Shown in pieces: positions 1 through 6,600 of a stretch of 18,727 bases of DNA (the stretch's first letter is position 1; each line of letters starts with the position of its first letter). The stretch lies in contig DEXR01000028.1 of the NCBI GenBank assembly GCA_002364245.1, positions 1 through 18,727 on the forward strand. Direction: 5' to 3'. Both the position numbers and the translations under genes were made by a program. This stretch comes from Flavobacteriaceae bacterium UBA3179 (GTDB taxonomy: Bacteria; Bacteroidota; Bacteroidia; Flavobacteriales; Flavobacteriaceae). The notes beneath the pieces are model-generated. The model was not told where the DNA came from. It made no database searches and saw only the letters and a program-made list of their open reading frames with translations.

Positions 1-626
1 TCTTGCTTCATGTTTTCCATAAAAATATGAACCATCGGCGCTGTTTCTCCAGTACTACCACTATCTAATAAGAATACTGCTCCTTTTCCATCTTCAGTTT
101 GCGAAGGGATTCCCGCAGGTTCAATATTGTCTTTGCTATTGATTAAAATAGGTAAGCTTAAGTAACTGTTCAATGGATCTAAACCTGAAGATTTTCCGTG
201 GAAAAAAGATTCCATTTCGGCAAAAATAGCTTTTAATTGAAGCAGTTTTTCACGGGTTAAATTTTCAAGAACCGTAATTTTTTGAGTGGCGTACTTATCA
301 TAAATAGCTGCGACCAAAGCACCACTACTACCTACACCGTACCCTTGTGGAATACTACTGTCAAAATACAATCCTTTATCAACATCAGCTTTTAAGGCAT
401 CGATATCGAAAGTTACCAATTCTGGCTTTTCGCTTTGAAGCGTAGCTAAATACTTTGCAAAACGCAATAAGCTATCATTACTTTTTTTGGTATTGATGGT
501 TTTGTGCTCATCAATCTTTAACGCTCCGTTATAGAAGTTATACGGAATCGATAATCCTTTGGAATCTTTTATAATTCCATATTCACCAAACAATAGGATT
601 TTTGAATAAAATAAAGGGCCGCGCAT
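1..626 (-). CDS. mvk: mevalonate kinase family protein (GHMP kinase), 3' end outside window
   Basis: Phosphorylates mevalonate in the cytosolic mevalonate route to isopentenyl diphosphate. I translated the minus strand by hand from the ATG at 626; the frame stays open for 208 codons to the left edge, so about the last third of a roughly 310-residue protein is missing. The N-terminus (MRGPLFYSKILLFGEYGI) matches the start of GHMP kinases. The glycine/serine-rich ATP-binding motif PQGYGVGSSGALVAA begins at residue 93. FHGKSSGLDPLNSYL further on fits the mevalonate kinase region with the catalytic aspartate. A diphosphomevalonate decarboxylase gene lies about 2.1 kb upstream on the same strand, which supports mevalonate kinase over other GHMP kinases; phosphomevalonate kinase is the main alternative. 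A TAnnTTTG box lies 50 nt upstream of the start. Confidence 0.85.
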   Translation of the reverse strand, partial: MRGPLFYSKILLFGEYGIIKDSKGLSIPYNFYNGALKIDEHKTINTKKSNDSLLRFAKYLATLQSEKPELVTFDIDALKADVDKGLYFDSSIPQGYGVGSSGALVAAIYDKYATQKITVLENLTREKLLQLKAIFAEMESFFHGKSSGLDPLNSYLSLPILINSKDNIEPAGIPSQTEDGKGAVFLLDSGSTGETAPMVHIFMENMKQ

Positions 627-653
627 AAAGTAATGGTTAATGGTTTTTTAAAT

Positions 654-674
654 GTACTGATTTTCCTTCAGTAC
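654..674. repeat. perfect 7-bp inverted repeat at the predicted mevalonate kinase transcription start
   Basis: GTACTGA (654-660) and TCAGTAC (668-674) form a perfect inverted repeat around a 7-nt spacer. It lies directly downstream of the -7 box of the minus-strand kinase gene, so it falls over the predicted transcription start. It could be an operator for a dimeric regulator or a small 5' leader hairpin. No T-run follows it on the minus strand, so it is not a terminator. Confidence 0.45.
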
Positions 675-676
675 TG

Positions 677-684
677 CAAAGATA
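677..684 (-). promoter_or_regulatory. Bacteroidetes -7 box (TATCTTTG) for mevalonate kinase
   Basis: On the minus strand the sequence reads TATCTTTG, an exact match to the Bacteroidetes sigma-ABfr -7 consensus TAnnTTTG. It predicts a transcription start near 670 and a leader of roughly 45 nt before the ATG at 626. No convincing TTTG -33 box is visible 19-21 nt further upstream. Confidence 0.45.
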
Positions 685-793
685 GTATTACAACTCTAAT
701 TTTTTCTGAAATTTCTTATAAAATATGCTTTTTCAACACTTTACACGGTATCAAACCGATACAGCCCAAACAAACTCTTTCAATATTTATTTG

Positions 794-801
794 TAAATTT
801 G
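794..801 (+). promoter_or_regulatory. Bacteroidetes -7 box (TAAATTTG) for the T9SS protein gene
   Basis: TAAATTTG matches TAnnTTTG exactly and lies 22 nt before the ATG at 824, giving a short leader of under 20 nt. The -33 element is not obvious. Together with the box at 677-684 it makes 627-823 a divergent promoter region serving the kinase (minus) and the surface protein (plus). Confidence 0.45.
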
Positions 802-823
802 ATAGGAAACGGTCATACCTATA

Positions 824-2743
824 ATGAAATTTTACTTATTTTTCGTATTTATATCCCTTAGTTTTCAGCAAACTGTACGTGCGCAAACTTATACGTGGAC
901 GGGTGATGGAGACGGTTATTTTTGGTATGATCCACAAAATTGGGATCAAGGTACTACACCTCTTCAAAACGGTATAGGAACGGTAGTTATACCATCTGGC
1001 GTAGAGGTACATTCAACATCCATTATTAATTTTAAGGCAGGAGAATTTACTGGCGGCGGTACCTTGATCAATAATGGAAGTATCAATGTAATTCATGATA
1101 GCGAGACAAACTCGACCAAAACTTTTTCAAATATTTATATTGAGAATAACGGTCCAATAAACTTTTTTAAAACGGAGGGCATTACAAACAATGAGCCCGT
1201 ATTCTTGAATGAAGGAGCTATTATAAAAACCAATAGCCAACAAAACACCCTTTTACTTGATGACATGAACATTTCTTTTTCATCATCAACTCCTGGAAAA
1301 CTTGAAATTTTTAGCCCTTTTAACAAAACAGGCCAAGAAGATGTGTTTATTGATGTAGAAACGGTTATTTGTTGTTATGAATTTAGAGTTGAAGGGGGAT
1401 CTTTGCTACTGGAACCTTCTACCGAAAATAGTATTTATGGACCAGATTTATTTATTTCTGGAAATGCCAGTCTTATTTTCAGTGGCAAAAATAAATTTAC
1501 AAGTAGCAACGGTGTTGATACACGAATGGAAGGAATTAATGACGGTTATCTTGAAATAAAAAACAATGGTAATGAGCATCCTTCTATTGACGTAACAGTG
1601 TTTTTTGAAGTAGAAGGCATTACAACATTAAAGGACGTAACTTTTGATGGAGGTGGTACGTTTCGAGTTCAAAAAAATAATTTGGTGATTACCGGAGAAG
1701 AAGATATTACATTAGACAATGTAGATATATGGGTTCAATCCGTAACCGGAACCGCCATGTTGGGTGTAGGTAATGCGTTTAACATTCACTTATTAAATGG
1801 CAGTCGTATTTCGGGCTCAGGTGATTTCTTTTTGGATGGTGCAAGTATTTTGGGAAGTGGCTCAGGAGAAGAAAGATTTATCGTTACTGGAAACCTAAGC
1901 GTTTTAAATTCTACAATAGAACACCAATTTAACGGAATTAATTTTCGTAATTATGGAATTACACAATTAAATAATGGAAGGATTGTTATGGATGACAATT
2001 CTATTTTTTACAATCACTATTTTCAAGATCTTGAATTTCCCGAATTGGTAGAGTTTGGTGAGGTCTTAGGCTCAGGAACTTTAAGGTTTCCCAGTTTTTC
2101 CTCTGCTGCAGATTTAAATAATGGTATCTTCAATCCATCTCCGGGTACTGCGAAATTAAGCACAGTTAATTATAACCAATCTGCAACAGCCAAACTACTT
2201 ATTGATATTAATGGATTAAATCCTATTACTGATTTTGACGTAATCGAAAATGCGGGTGAAACCAATTTTGAAGGCAGTATTGAGGTAAACTTAACGTATG
2301 CACCTAGTATTGGTAATGAATTTATGGTACTAACCTCAAATACGGCTTTAAACAATTGCGATCCGGTAAGCACAACTTCGGCAAATTATGATGGATTTGA
2401 GTATGTTTTTGATGTTATTTGCAACACCGATAACATTACCCTAAAAGTATCTGAAATTGTACTATCCGTTTCAGAACTTGAGTTGAATGATACGTTTAGC
2501 TATACCTTAACACCTAATCCAGCCAATGCAGAACTAACCCTTAGTATTGATGCTGTTCCAGGAGATTTAGAAAACCTAAAATTACAAATATACTCTCTAT
2601 TAGGACAAAAAGTAAAACAGGTTTCAGTATCGGCTAATGGTAAGAAAACTATAAGTATTTCTAATCTTCAATCAGGAATTTACCTAACCCAATTGCGTAA
2701 TGGTGAAGGGGTATTGTCCTACACAAAATTTATAAAGAAGTAG
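824..2743 (+). CDS. T9SS type A sorting domain-containing secreted repeat protein
   Basis: Predicted exported or cell-surface protein of 639 residues. It has a Sec signal peptide at about 1-20 (hydrophobic stretch ending RAQ). The mature start has the W-G-D/W-NW pattern (YTWTGDGDGYFWYDPQNW) seen at the head of autotransporter-like beta-helix surface proteins. The long middle is rich in N, G, S, T and I/L alternation, as in a beta-solenoid. The last about 80 residues form a T9SS type A sorting domain: TLTPNPAN, then LQIYSLLGQKV, then LQSGIYLTQL, ending FIKK. No catalytic motif was recognised, so an adhesin or structural role is only a guess. Its stop codon lies inside the last codons of the convergent mvaD gene (14-nt overlap). 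It separates two mevalonate genes that read the other way. Confidence 0.85.
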   Translation: MKFYLFFVFISLSFQQTVRAQTYTWTGDGDGYFWYDPQNWDQGTTPLQNGIGTVVIPSGVEVHSTSIINFKAGEFTGGGTLINNGSINVIHDSETNSTKTFSNIYIENNGPINFFKTEGITNNEPVFLNEGAIIKTNSQQNTLLLDDMNISFSSSTPGKLEIFSPFNKTGQEDVFIDVETVICCYEFRVEGGSLLLEPSTENSIYGPDLFISGNASLIFSGKNKFTSSNGVDTRMEGINDGYLEIKNNGNEHPSIDVTVFFEVEGITTLKDVTFDGGGTFRVQKNNLVITGEEDITLDNVDIWVQSVTGTAMLGVGNAFNIHLLNGSRISGSGDFFLDGASILGSGSGEERFIVTGNLSVLNSTIEHQFNGINFRNYGITQLNNGRIVMDDNSIFYNHYFQDLEFPELVEFGEVLGSGTLRFPSFSSAADLNNGIFNPSPGTAKLSTVNYNQSATAKLLIDINGLNPITDFDVIENAGETNFEGSIEVNLTYAPSIGNEFMVLTSNTALNNCDPVSTTSANYDGFEYVFDVICNTDNITLKVSEIVLSVSELELNDTFSYTLTPNPANAELTLSIDAVPGDLENLKLQIYSLLGQKVKQVSVSANGKKTISISNLQSGIYLTQLRNGEGVLSYTKFIKK

Positions 2744-3812
2744 CTCCAAGTCCGCAACCATCGTGAATATATTCACCGTTTTTACAAAACGGCTTTAATT
2801 CAGCTTCAATAAAGGTTGAAACAGTTTCTTTTTCGGCTTCAGGGTACAACACATGCACATTGGCACCAGCATCCAGCGTAAAGCAAACGTTACTTTTAGT
2901 CTCTTTTCTGAAATTCCAAATACGATTAATAATTTCCAGCGTGTTAGGCTTCATTAATATAAAATAAGGCATTGAGGTCATCATCATGGCATGCAATGAC
3001 AAGGCTTCGCTTTCGATGATTTTTATGAATTCTGAAATATTCCCTTCTTTTAAAACTGGTATTAGTTTTGAAAGATTATCATTGGCTTGCTGAAATCGTT
3101 GTTCGGAAAAAGGATGGTCGTGCATTAAATTATGTCCAATCGTGCTGCTCACTTGTTTTTCACCTTTATCGACTAACAAAATAGTGTCTTGGTAGTTTTT
3201 GAAATTATCGTGAACTTCATACGAATATCCTGTTCCAAATAAATTACTGCTTCCTTCAATATCTTCATGTCTCCCCCAAACAATAAGTGGGCCTTCAATA
3301 CTTCTACAGGCACTTCCAGAACCCAAACGTGCTAAAAAAGAAGCTTTTTTATTAAAAAACTCTTCTGATATTTCTTCTGAAGCTAATTGCTTTTCAATTG
3401 AAAGTAAGCATAACGCCAATGCGCTCATCCCGCTAGCCGAAGAAGCAATCCCGCTACTGTGTGGAAAACTATTACTGGTTTCAATTTTAAATTTGTAATC
3501 CCTCAAGAAAGGAACGTATGTTTCAATCCGTTCAAAGAATTTCTGGATTTTTGGCTCAAAACCTTTTTCTCTTTTTCCGTCCAAATACACTTCAAATTGA
3601 AAATCTTCAGTAGAAGTTGCTTTTTCAAAAGAAAGAGTTGTTTTTGTATAACAATTACTCAACGTAAAACTAATAGAAGCATTTTTAGGCAGTTGCTCGC
3701 CATATTTTCCCCAATATTTTACCAAAGCAATATTGCTAGGGCTTTGCCAAGATACGCTACCGTTTTCAAGGGTTTTGGAGTAGGGTTTAGGGATGAAATT
3801 TGCTTCCGTCAT
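2730..3812 (-). CDS. mvaD: diphosphomevalonate decarboxylase
   Basis: ATP-dependent decarboxylation of mevalonate diphosphate to isopentenyl diphosphate. The signature SPSNIALVKYWGK begins at residue 24. The GHMP ATP-binding loop PHSSGIASSASGMSALA begins at residue 117, and the catalytic aspartate is D314 in DAGANVHVLYP. The 360-residue length fits the bacterial family. I place the start at the ATG at 3812. A longer reading begins at a TTG at 3827, but a TAnnTTTG box at 3833-3840 puts the predicted transcription start almost on that TTG, while the ATG leaves a normal short leader. The C-terminus overlaps the 3' end of the convergent T9SS gene by 14 nt. Related families decarboxylate mevalonate 3,5-bisphosphate or 3-phosphorylate mevalonate; the intact motif set makes the classical enzyme most likely. 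Confidence 0.9.
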   Translation of the reverse strand: MTEANFIPKPYSKTLENGSVSWQSPSNIALVKYWGKYGEQLPKNASISFTLSNCYTKTTLSFEKATSTEDFQFEVYLDGKREKGFEPKIQKFFERIETYVPFLRDYKFKIETSNSFPHSSGIASSASGMSALALCLLSIEKQLASEEISEEFFNKKASFLARLGSGSACRSIEGPLIVWGRHEDIEGSSNLFGTGYSYEVHDNFKNYQDTILLVDKGEKQVSSTIGHNLMHDHPFSEQRFQQANDNLSKLIPVLKEGNISEFIKIIESEALSLHAMMMTSMPYFILMKPNTLEIINRIWNFRKETKSNVCFTLDAGANVHVLYPEAEKETVSTFIEAELKPFCKNGEYIHDGCGLGATSL

Positions 3813-3832
3813 GAGTTGGATTTTCAATGGAG

Positions 3833-3840
3833 CAAATATA
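3833..3840 (-). promoter_or_regulatory. Bacteroidetes -7 box (TATATTTG) for mvaD
   Basis: The minus strand reads TATATTTG, an exact TAnnTTTG match, 20 nt upstream of the ATG at 3812. It gives mvaD its own promoter and argues against the upstream TTG as start codon. A clear -33 TTTG is not seen. Confidence 0.45.
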
Positions 3841-3889
3841 GGGAATTGCTATATGCGATAAAAGATTTAAAAAACATGAGGACATATTT

Positions 3890-3987
3890 TAAACAAACCG
3901 ATGTTTCAATAATAAGTAAAAAATCAATTCCTGTTTTGAGGAGGATTGGAGTGGTTTGTTTAACGCCCTAGTGTAGGGCGTTTTTTT
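3890..3987 (+). ncRNA. candidate structured transcript ending in an intrinsic terminator (unrecognised)
   Basis: The 245-nt gap between mvaD and the lipoprotein gene has no credible ORF but shows nested structure. TAAACAAACC (3890-3899) is an exact inverted repeat of GGTTTGTTTA (3953-3962). Inside it, CAATTCC can pair with GGATTG with one bulge. A strong terminator follows at once. This could be a small RNA, or the tail of a leader attenuating the lipoprotein operon. I found no clear promoter for it on the plus strand and do not recognise the family. Confidence 0.25.
3962..3987 (+). terminator. rho-independent terminator with no obvious upstream gene
   Basis: AACGCCCT (3962-3969) pairs perfectly with AGGGCGTT (3975-3982) around a 5-nt loop, and T residues run to 3987. 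The T-run is on the plus strand only; the minus strand has no run after the stem. The nearest upstream plus-strand gene ends at 2743, more than 1.2 kb away, so its natural substrate is unclear. Confidence 0.7.
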
Positions 3988-4072
3988 ATTTAAAAAGGGG
4001 TGAAGGTTTTTATGATGACATTTCAAATAAATTACGATGAAGCAATAGATAAGAAACTTAAATACTTTTTTT

Positions 4073-5236
4073 ATGAAAACGATACTACTGGTTTCCGTAA
4101 CTATATTTCTTACATCTTGTGTGATGGGTACTTCTAAACTTGAAGAACCTATTGATGAGGTTGCTTATGATAAAAAAGATATATCCGATAAAACTACATT
4201 GAGTAGAAAAATAGGCGTAAAAACACAACAAGAAAAAATAATTAAATTTCAATATGTAAAAGATGCAAAATCAGGAATGGTGCAATATAGAATGCCTTTA
4301 CCAGCAGATTGGCTAATACATCAAGAACCCAATGCTCAATACTTTATTACGGCACCCAATAATATAAAGGTTAACAAAACGGAAAGCGTGACTTTTGCGT
4401 ATTCCAATGACCCTTATACACAACAAACCCTACAGATGACAGGTCAACAAATCGCACCAGTATACACATTGGAGCAAGTCGTGCAACAATTTATTCAACC
4501 TGCTGCCCAAGCAGAAGGCTTTAGTTTTATAAAGTCGTATCCATTACCAAAGGTGGAAGCCTTCTGGCAACGTTTTTCTGCCGGAATGCCACAAACCGGC
4601 TCGCAACGGCAGTATAAAACCTTGGGAACCGAATGGAAAGACAGCAAAGGCAACCGGTCGTTTATTATCATTTTGCAGAATATTATAACCAAAAACCAAA
4701 TTGTCCATTGGACGTTGCAAACAACGGAATTAGAAGCGCCGCAAGCTTATTTTGAAAAGGCGACAAAAGCATATTTGTATGGCGCCGCCAATATTGAAAT
4801 AAACCCACAATGGCAACAGATGATGAATGGAAAGTTAATGGGGCAAATACAACAAAACGAACAATTTTGGGCCATGAGAACTGCTGAAAGTGCTCAAGCT
4901 CACCAACAACGTATGGCGGCCATTCAAGCCCGTGGCAAAACGTCACGCTCTATTGCCAAAACATATAGTGAAATTTTAGATATTAGTCATGCAGGCTATT
5001 TAAAACGGAATGACATTAACAATGCAGGACATTCAAAAAGTGTAAATATGATTGGCGAACGCACTGTGATTGCCAATCATGAAACCAATGAACATTACAA
5101 TGTGCAATCTGGAAATAAGTATTATTGGGTAAACAACAATGGTGAATATTTTGGCACGGACAATTCGTTATACGATCCTCGAATAGACAATAAAATTAAT
5201 GGAAGCGAATGGGTGAAGTTTGAAAAAGAAAATTAA
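4073..5236 (+). CDS. predicted lipoprotein of unknown function
   Basis: Protein of 387 residues. The N-terminus is a lipoprotein signal: a short hydrophobic stretch followed by lipobox LTSC with lipidation at C16, so it should be membrane-anchored in the periplasm or at the outer membrane. Residues about 60-250 hold a compact domain starting QYRMPLPADWLIHQEP, reminiscent of predicted folds in which a protein surface is modelled from strands and a helix; I do not recognise a named family. A Gln/Ala-rich helical stretch follows, then a C-terminal Asn/Tyr/Trp-rich segment with YYWVNNNGEYFGTD and EWVKF. It ends 38 nt before the sigma factor gene on the same strand, so it may belong to that regulatory set as a sensor or target, but this rests only on position. 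Confidence 0.7.
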   Translation: MKTILLVSVTIFLTSCVMGTSKLEEPIDEVAYDKKDISDKTTLSRKIGVKTQQEKIIKFQYVKDAKSGMVQYRMPLPADWLIHQEPNAQYFITAPNNIKVNKTESVTFAYSNDPYTQQTLQMTGQQIAPVYTLEQVVQQFIQPAAQAEGFSFIKSYPLPKVEAFWQRFSAGMPQTGSQRQYKTLGTEWKDSKGNRSFIIILQNIITKNQIVHWTLQTTELEAPQAYFEKATKAYLYGAANIEINPQWQQMMNGKLMGQIQQNEQFWAMRTAESAQAHQQRMAAIQARGKTSRSIAKTYSEILDISHAGYLKRNDINNAGHSKSVNMIGERTVIANHETNEHYNVQSGNKYYWVNNNGEYFGTDNSLYDPRIDNKINGSEWVKFEKEN

Positions 5237-5274
5237 AAAATTAAAAAAATGTGTAACTTTCCTTTATCTACAAG

Positions 5275-5850
5275 ATGGGGGAAATCAGACACATAGAAAG
5301 GCAGTTTGAATTAGTAACTGCCATAAAAGCCAATAATGAACGGGCTTTGCATAAACTATACACCGAAAATTTTTATAAAACCGAACAGTATATTTTAAAA
5401 AATAACGGTACGATGCCCCAAGCAAAAGATATATACCAGGAGGCATTTATTACGGTTTGGCGAAATATAAAAGATGGGAAATTTGTTCCTGAAAATGAAA
5501 CGGCCGTGCAAGGTTATTTATATAAAATAGCGAAATATAAGTGGCTGGATTTTTTACGTTCGTCACGATTTAAAAAGACAACTTCTTTTGAACCTATAGA
5601 AAATAACTTAGAAGTAGATATTTCAAAAGAGATAGATGTAGAAACTGAAAAGAAACAAAAACAAACCATGAAAGCCTTTGAAAGATTAGGTGTGGAATGT
5701 AAAAAACTGTTAACCGACTTTTATTACAACAAAAAATCTATGCGAGAGATTGCTTCGGAATTTGAAATTGAAGAGACTTCAGCTCGAAACAAAAAATACC
5801 GATGCATCAATAAATTAAGAGAACTGACTTTATCCCCAACAAAATCATGA
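5275..5850 (+). CDS. ECF-type RNA polymerase sigma factor
   Basis: Alternative sigma factor of the sigma-70 family, 191 residues, with only the two conserved ECF regions. Region 2 spans about 25-98 and includes DIYQEAFITVWRN (52-64), the core-binding and -10 recognition helix, and the following YLYKIAKYKWLDFLR. Region 4 spans about 133-185, with the helix-turn-helix SMREIASEFEIEETSARNKK at 155-174. The gene overlaps the next one by 4 nt (ATGA), the usual sign of translational coupling with an anti-sigma partner. Just upstream, GTGTAACTTTC (5251-5261) resembles both a degenerate -7 box and the AAC-type -35 of ECF promoters; autoregulation is possible but the spacing to the ATG is too tight to be sure. 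Its regulon is unknown. Confidence 0.9.
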   Translation: MGEIRHIERQFELVTAIKANNERALHKLYTENFYKTEQYILKNNGTMPQAKDIYQEAFITVWRNIKDGKFVPENETAVQGYLYKIAKYKWLDFLRSSRFKKTTSFEPIENNLEVDISKEIDVETEKKQKQTMKAFERLGVECKKLLTDFYYNKKSMREIASEFEIEETSARNKKYRCINKLRELTLSPTKS

Positions 5851-6599
5851 AAGAGAAACAGAGCATAACAAAAGAGGAATTTGAAATCATAGAAAAGTAT
5901 ATCAATAATGCTATGACTGCTGAAGAACAGAAAGCGTTTATTGATAAAATTTCCAGTGACCCATCATTACAACAAAAAGTAAACAAGGTGAGGACGCTTA
6001 TAGACGGAGTCGAAGCTTCGGCTTTAAAAAATAAATTGGACGATTTTCATAAAGAGCTTCCACAGACGCATTCAAAAGTGGTGAACAAAGCGAAGCTAAT
6101 ACAAAAGCCTAAACGATCTAAAATATCTTTATATGCTATTGCTGCAGTTCTGGTTGTGGTGTTCGGTATATTGTGGTTTTTTAATTCAGCTGATTCCAAC
6201 CAGAGGTTGTTTGCCGAACATTTTAAGCCTGACCCTGGTTTACCCACCACCATGAGTACAACCAATAACTATACTTTTTTTGATGGAATGGTGGATTATA
6301 AGCAGGAAAACTATCAAACAGCCATTGAAAAATGGAAACCTTTGCTAAGTGAAAAACCAGAAAATGATACGGTGAATTATTTTTTGGGTGTAGCCTACCT
6401 TGCTGAAAAAAAAGAAAGAGAAGCCATTGATTACCTTACTGAAGTGTCAAATACCCAATCTAGTATGTTTCTTCAAGAAAGCTATTATTATTTAGGTCTA
6501 GCACTTTTAAAGAGCGGTGAAATAGAAAAAGCAAAAGCAAATTTCGAAAACAGTAACAATGACGAAAGTCAAGCAATATTAAAAGAACTAAACAAATAA
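5847..6599 (+). CDS. membrane TPR protein, probable anti-sigma factor
   Basis: Protein of 250 residues with a single transmembrane helix at about 93-112. The N-terminal 90 residues are cytoplasmic, charged and helical, with the EKYINNAMTAEEQKAFIDKISSDP pattern seen here only in part (residues 14-30) that is typical of Bacteroidetes sigma-factor partners; there is no HxxxCxxC zinc motif. After the helix comes a stretch with FKPDPGLP and then two to three tetratricopeptide repeats at about 145-240 (for example YYYLGLALLKSGEIEKAKANF). The start codon overlaps the sigma factor stop by 4 nt, and the gene ends 1 nt before the CHAT gene. I infer that it holds the sigma factor at the membrane while its TPRs sense a periplasmic partner. 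Anti-sigma activity is inferred from gene order and topology, not from a recognised catalytic or zinc domain. Confidence 0.75.
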   Translation: MKEKQSITKEEFEIIEKYINNAMTAEEQKAFIDKISSDPSLQQKVNKVRTLIDGVEASALKNKLDDFHKELPQTHSKVVNKAKLIQKPKRSKISLYAIAAVLVVVFGILWFFNSADSNQRLFAEHFKPDPGLPTTMSTTNNYTFFDGMVDYKQENYQTAIEKWKPLLSEKPENDTVNYFLGVAYLAEKKEREAIDYLTEVSNTQSSMFLQESYYYLGLALLKSGEIEKAKANFENSNNDESQAILKELNK

Positions 6600-6600
6600 G

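Noticed and set aside
633..824. Small plus-strand ORF of 63 codons before the T9SS gene
   Set aside because: It spans the divergent promoter region including the inverted repeat and both -7 boxes, and has no recognisable protein features.
3812..3827. TTG start for mvaD five codons upstream
   Set aside because: The predicted transcription start from the TATATTTG box falls at this codon; the ATG at 3812 has a workable leader.
3459..3971. Plus-strand ORF of 170 codons opposite mvaD
   Set aside because: It lies almost wholly antisense to the well-supported mvaD gene, has unusual Phe/Cys/Arg-rich composition, and its end runs into the terminator stem.
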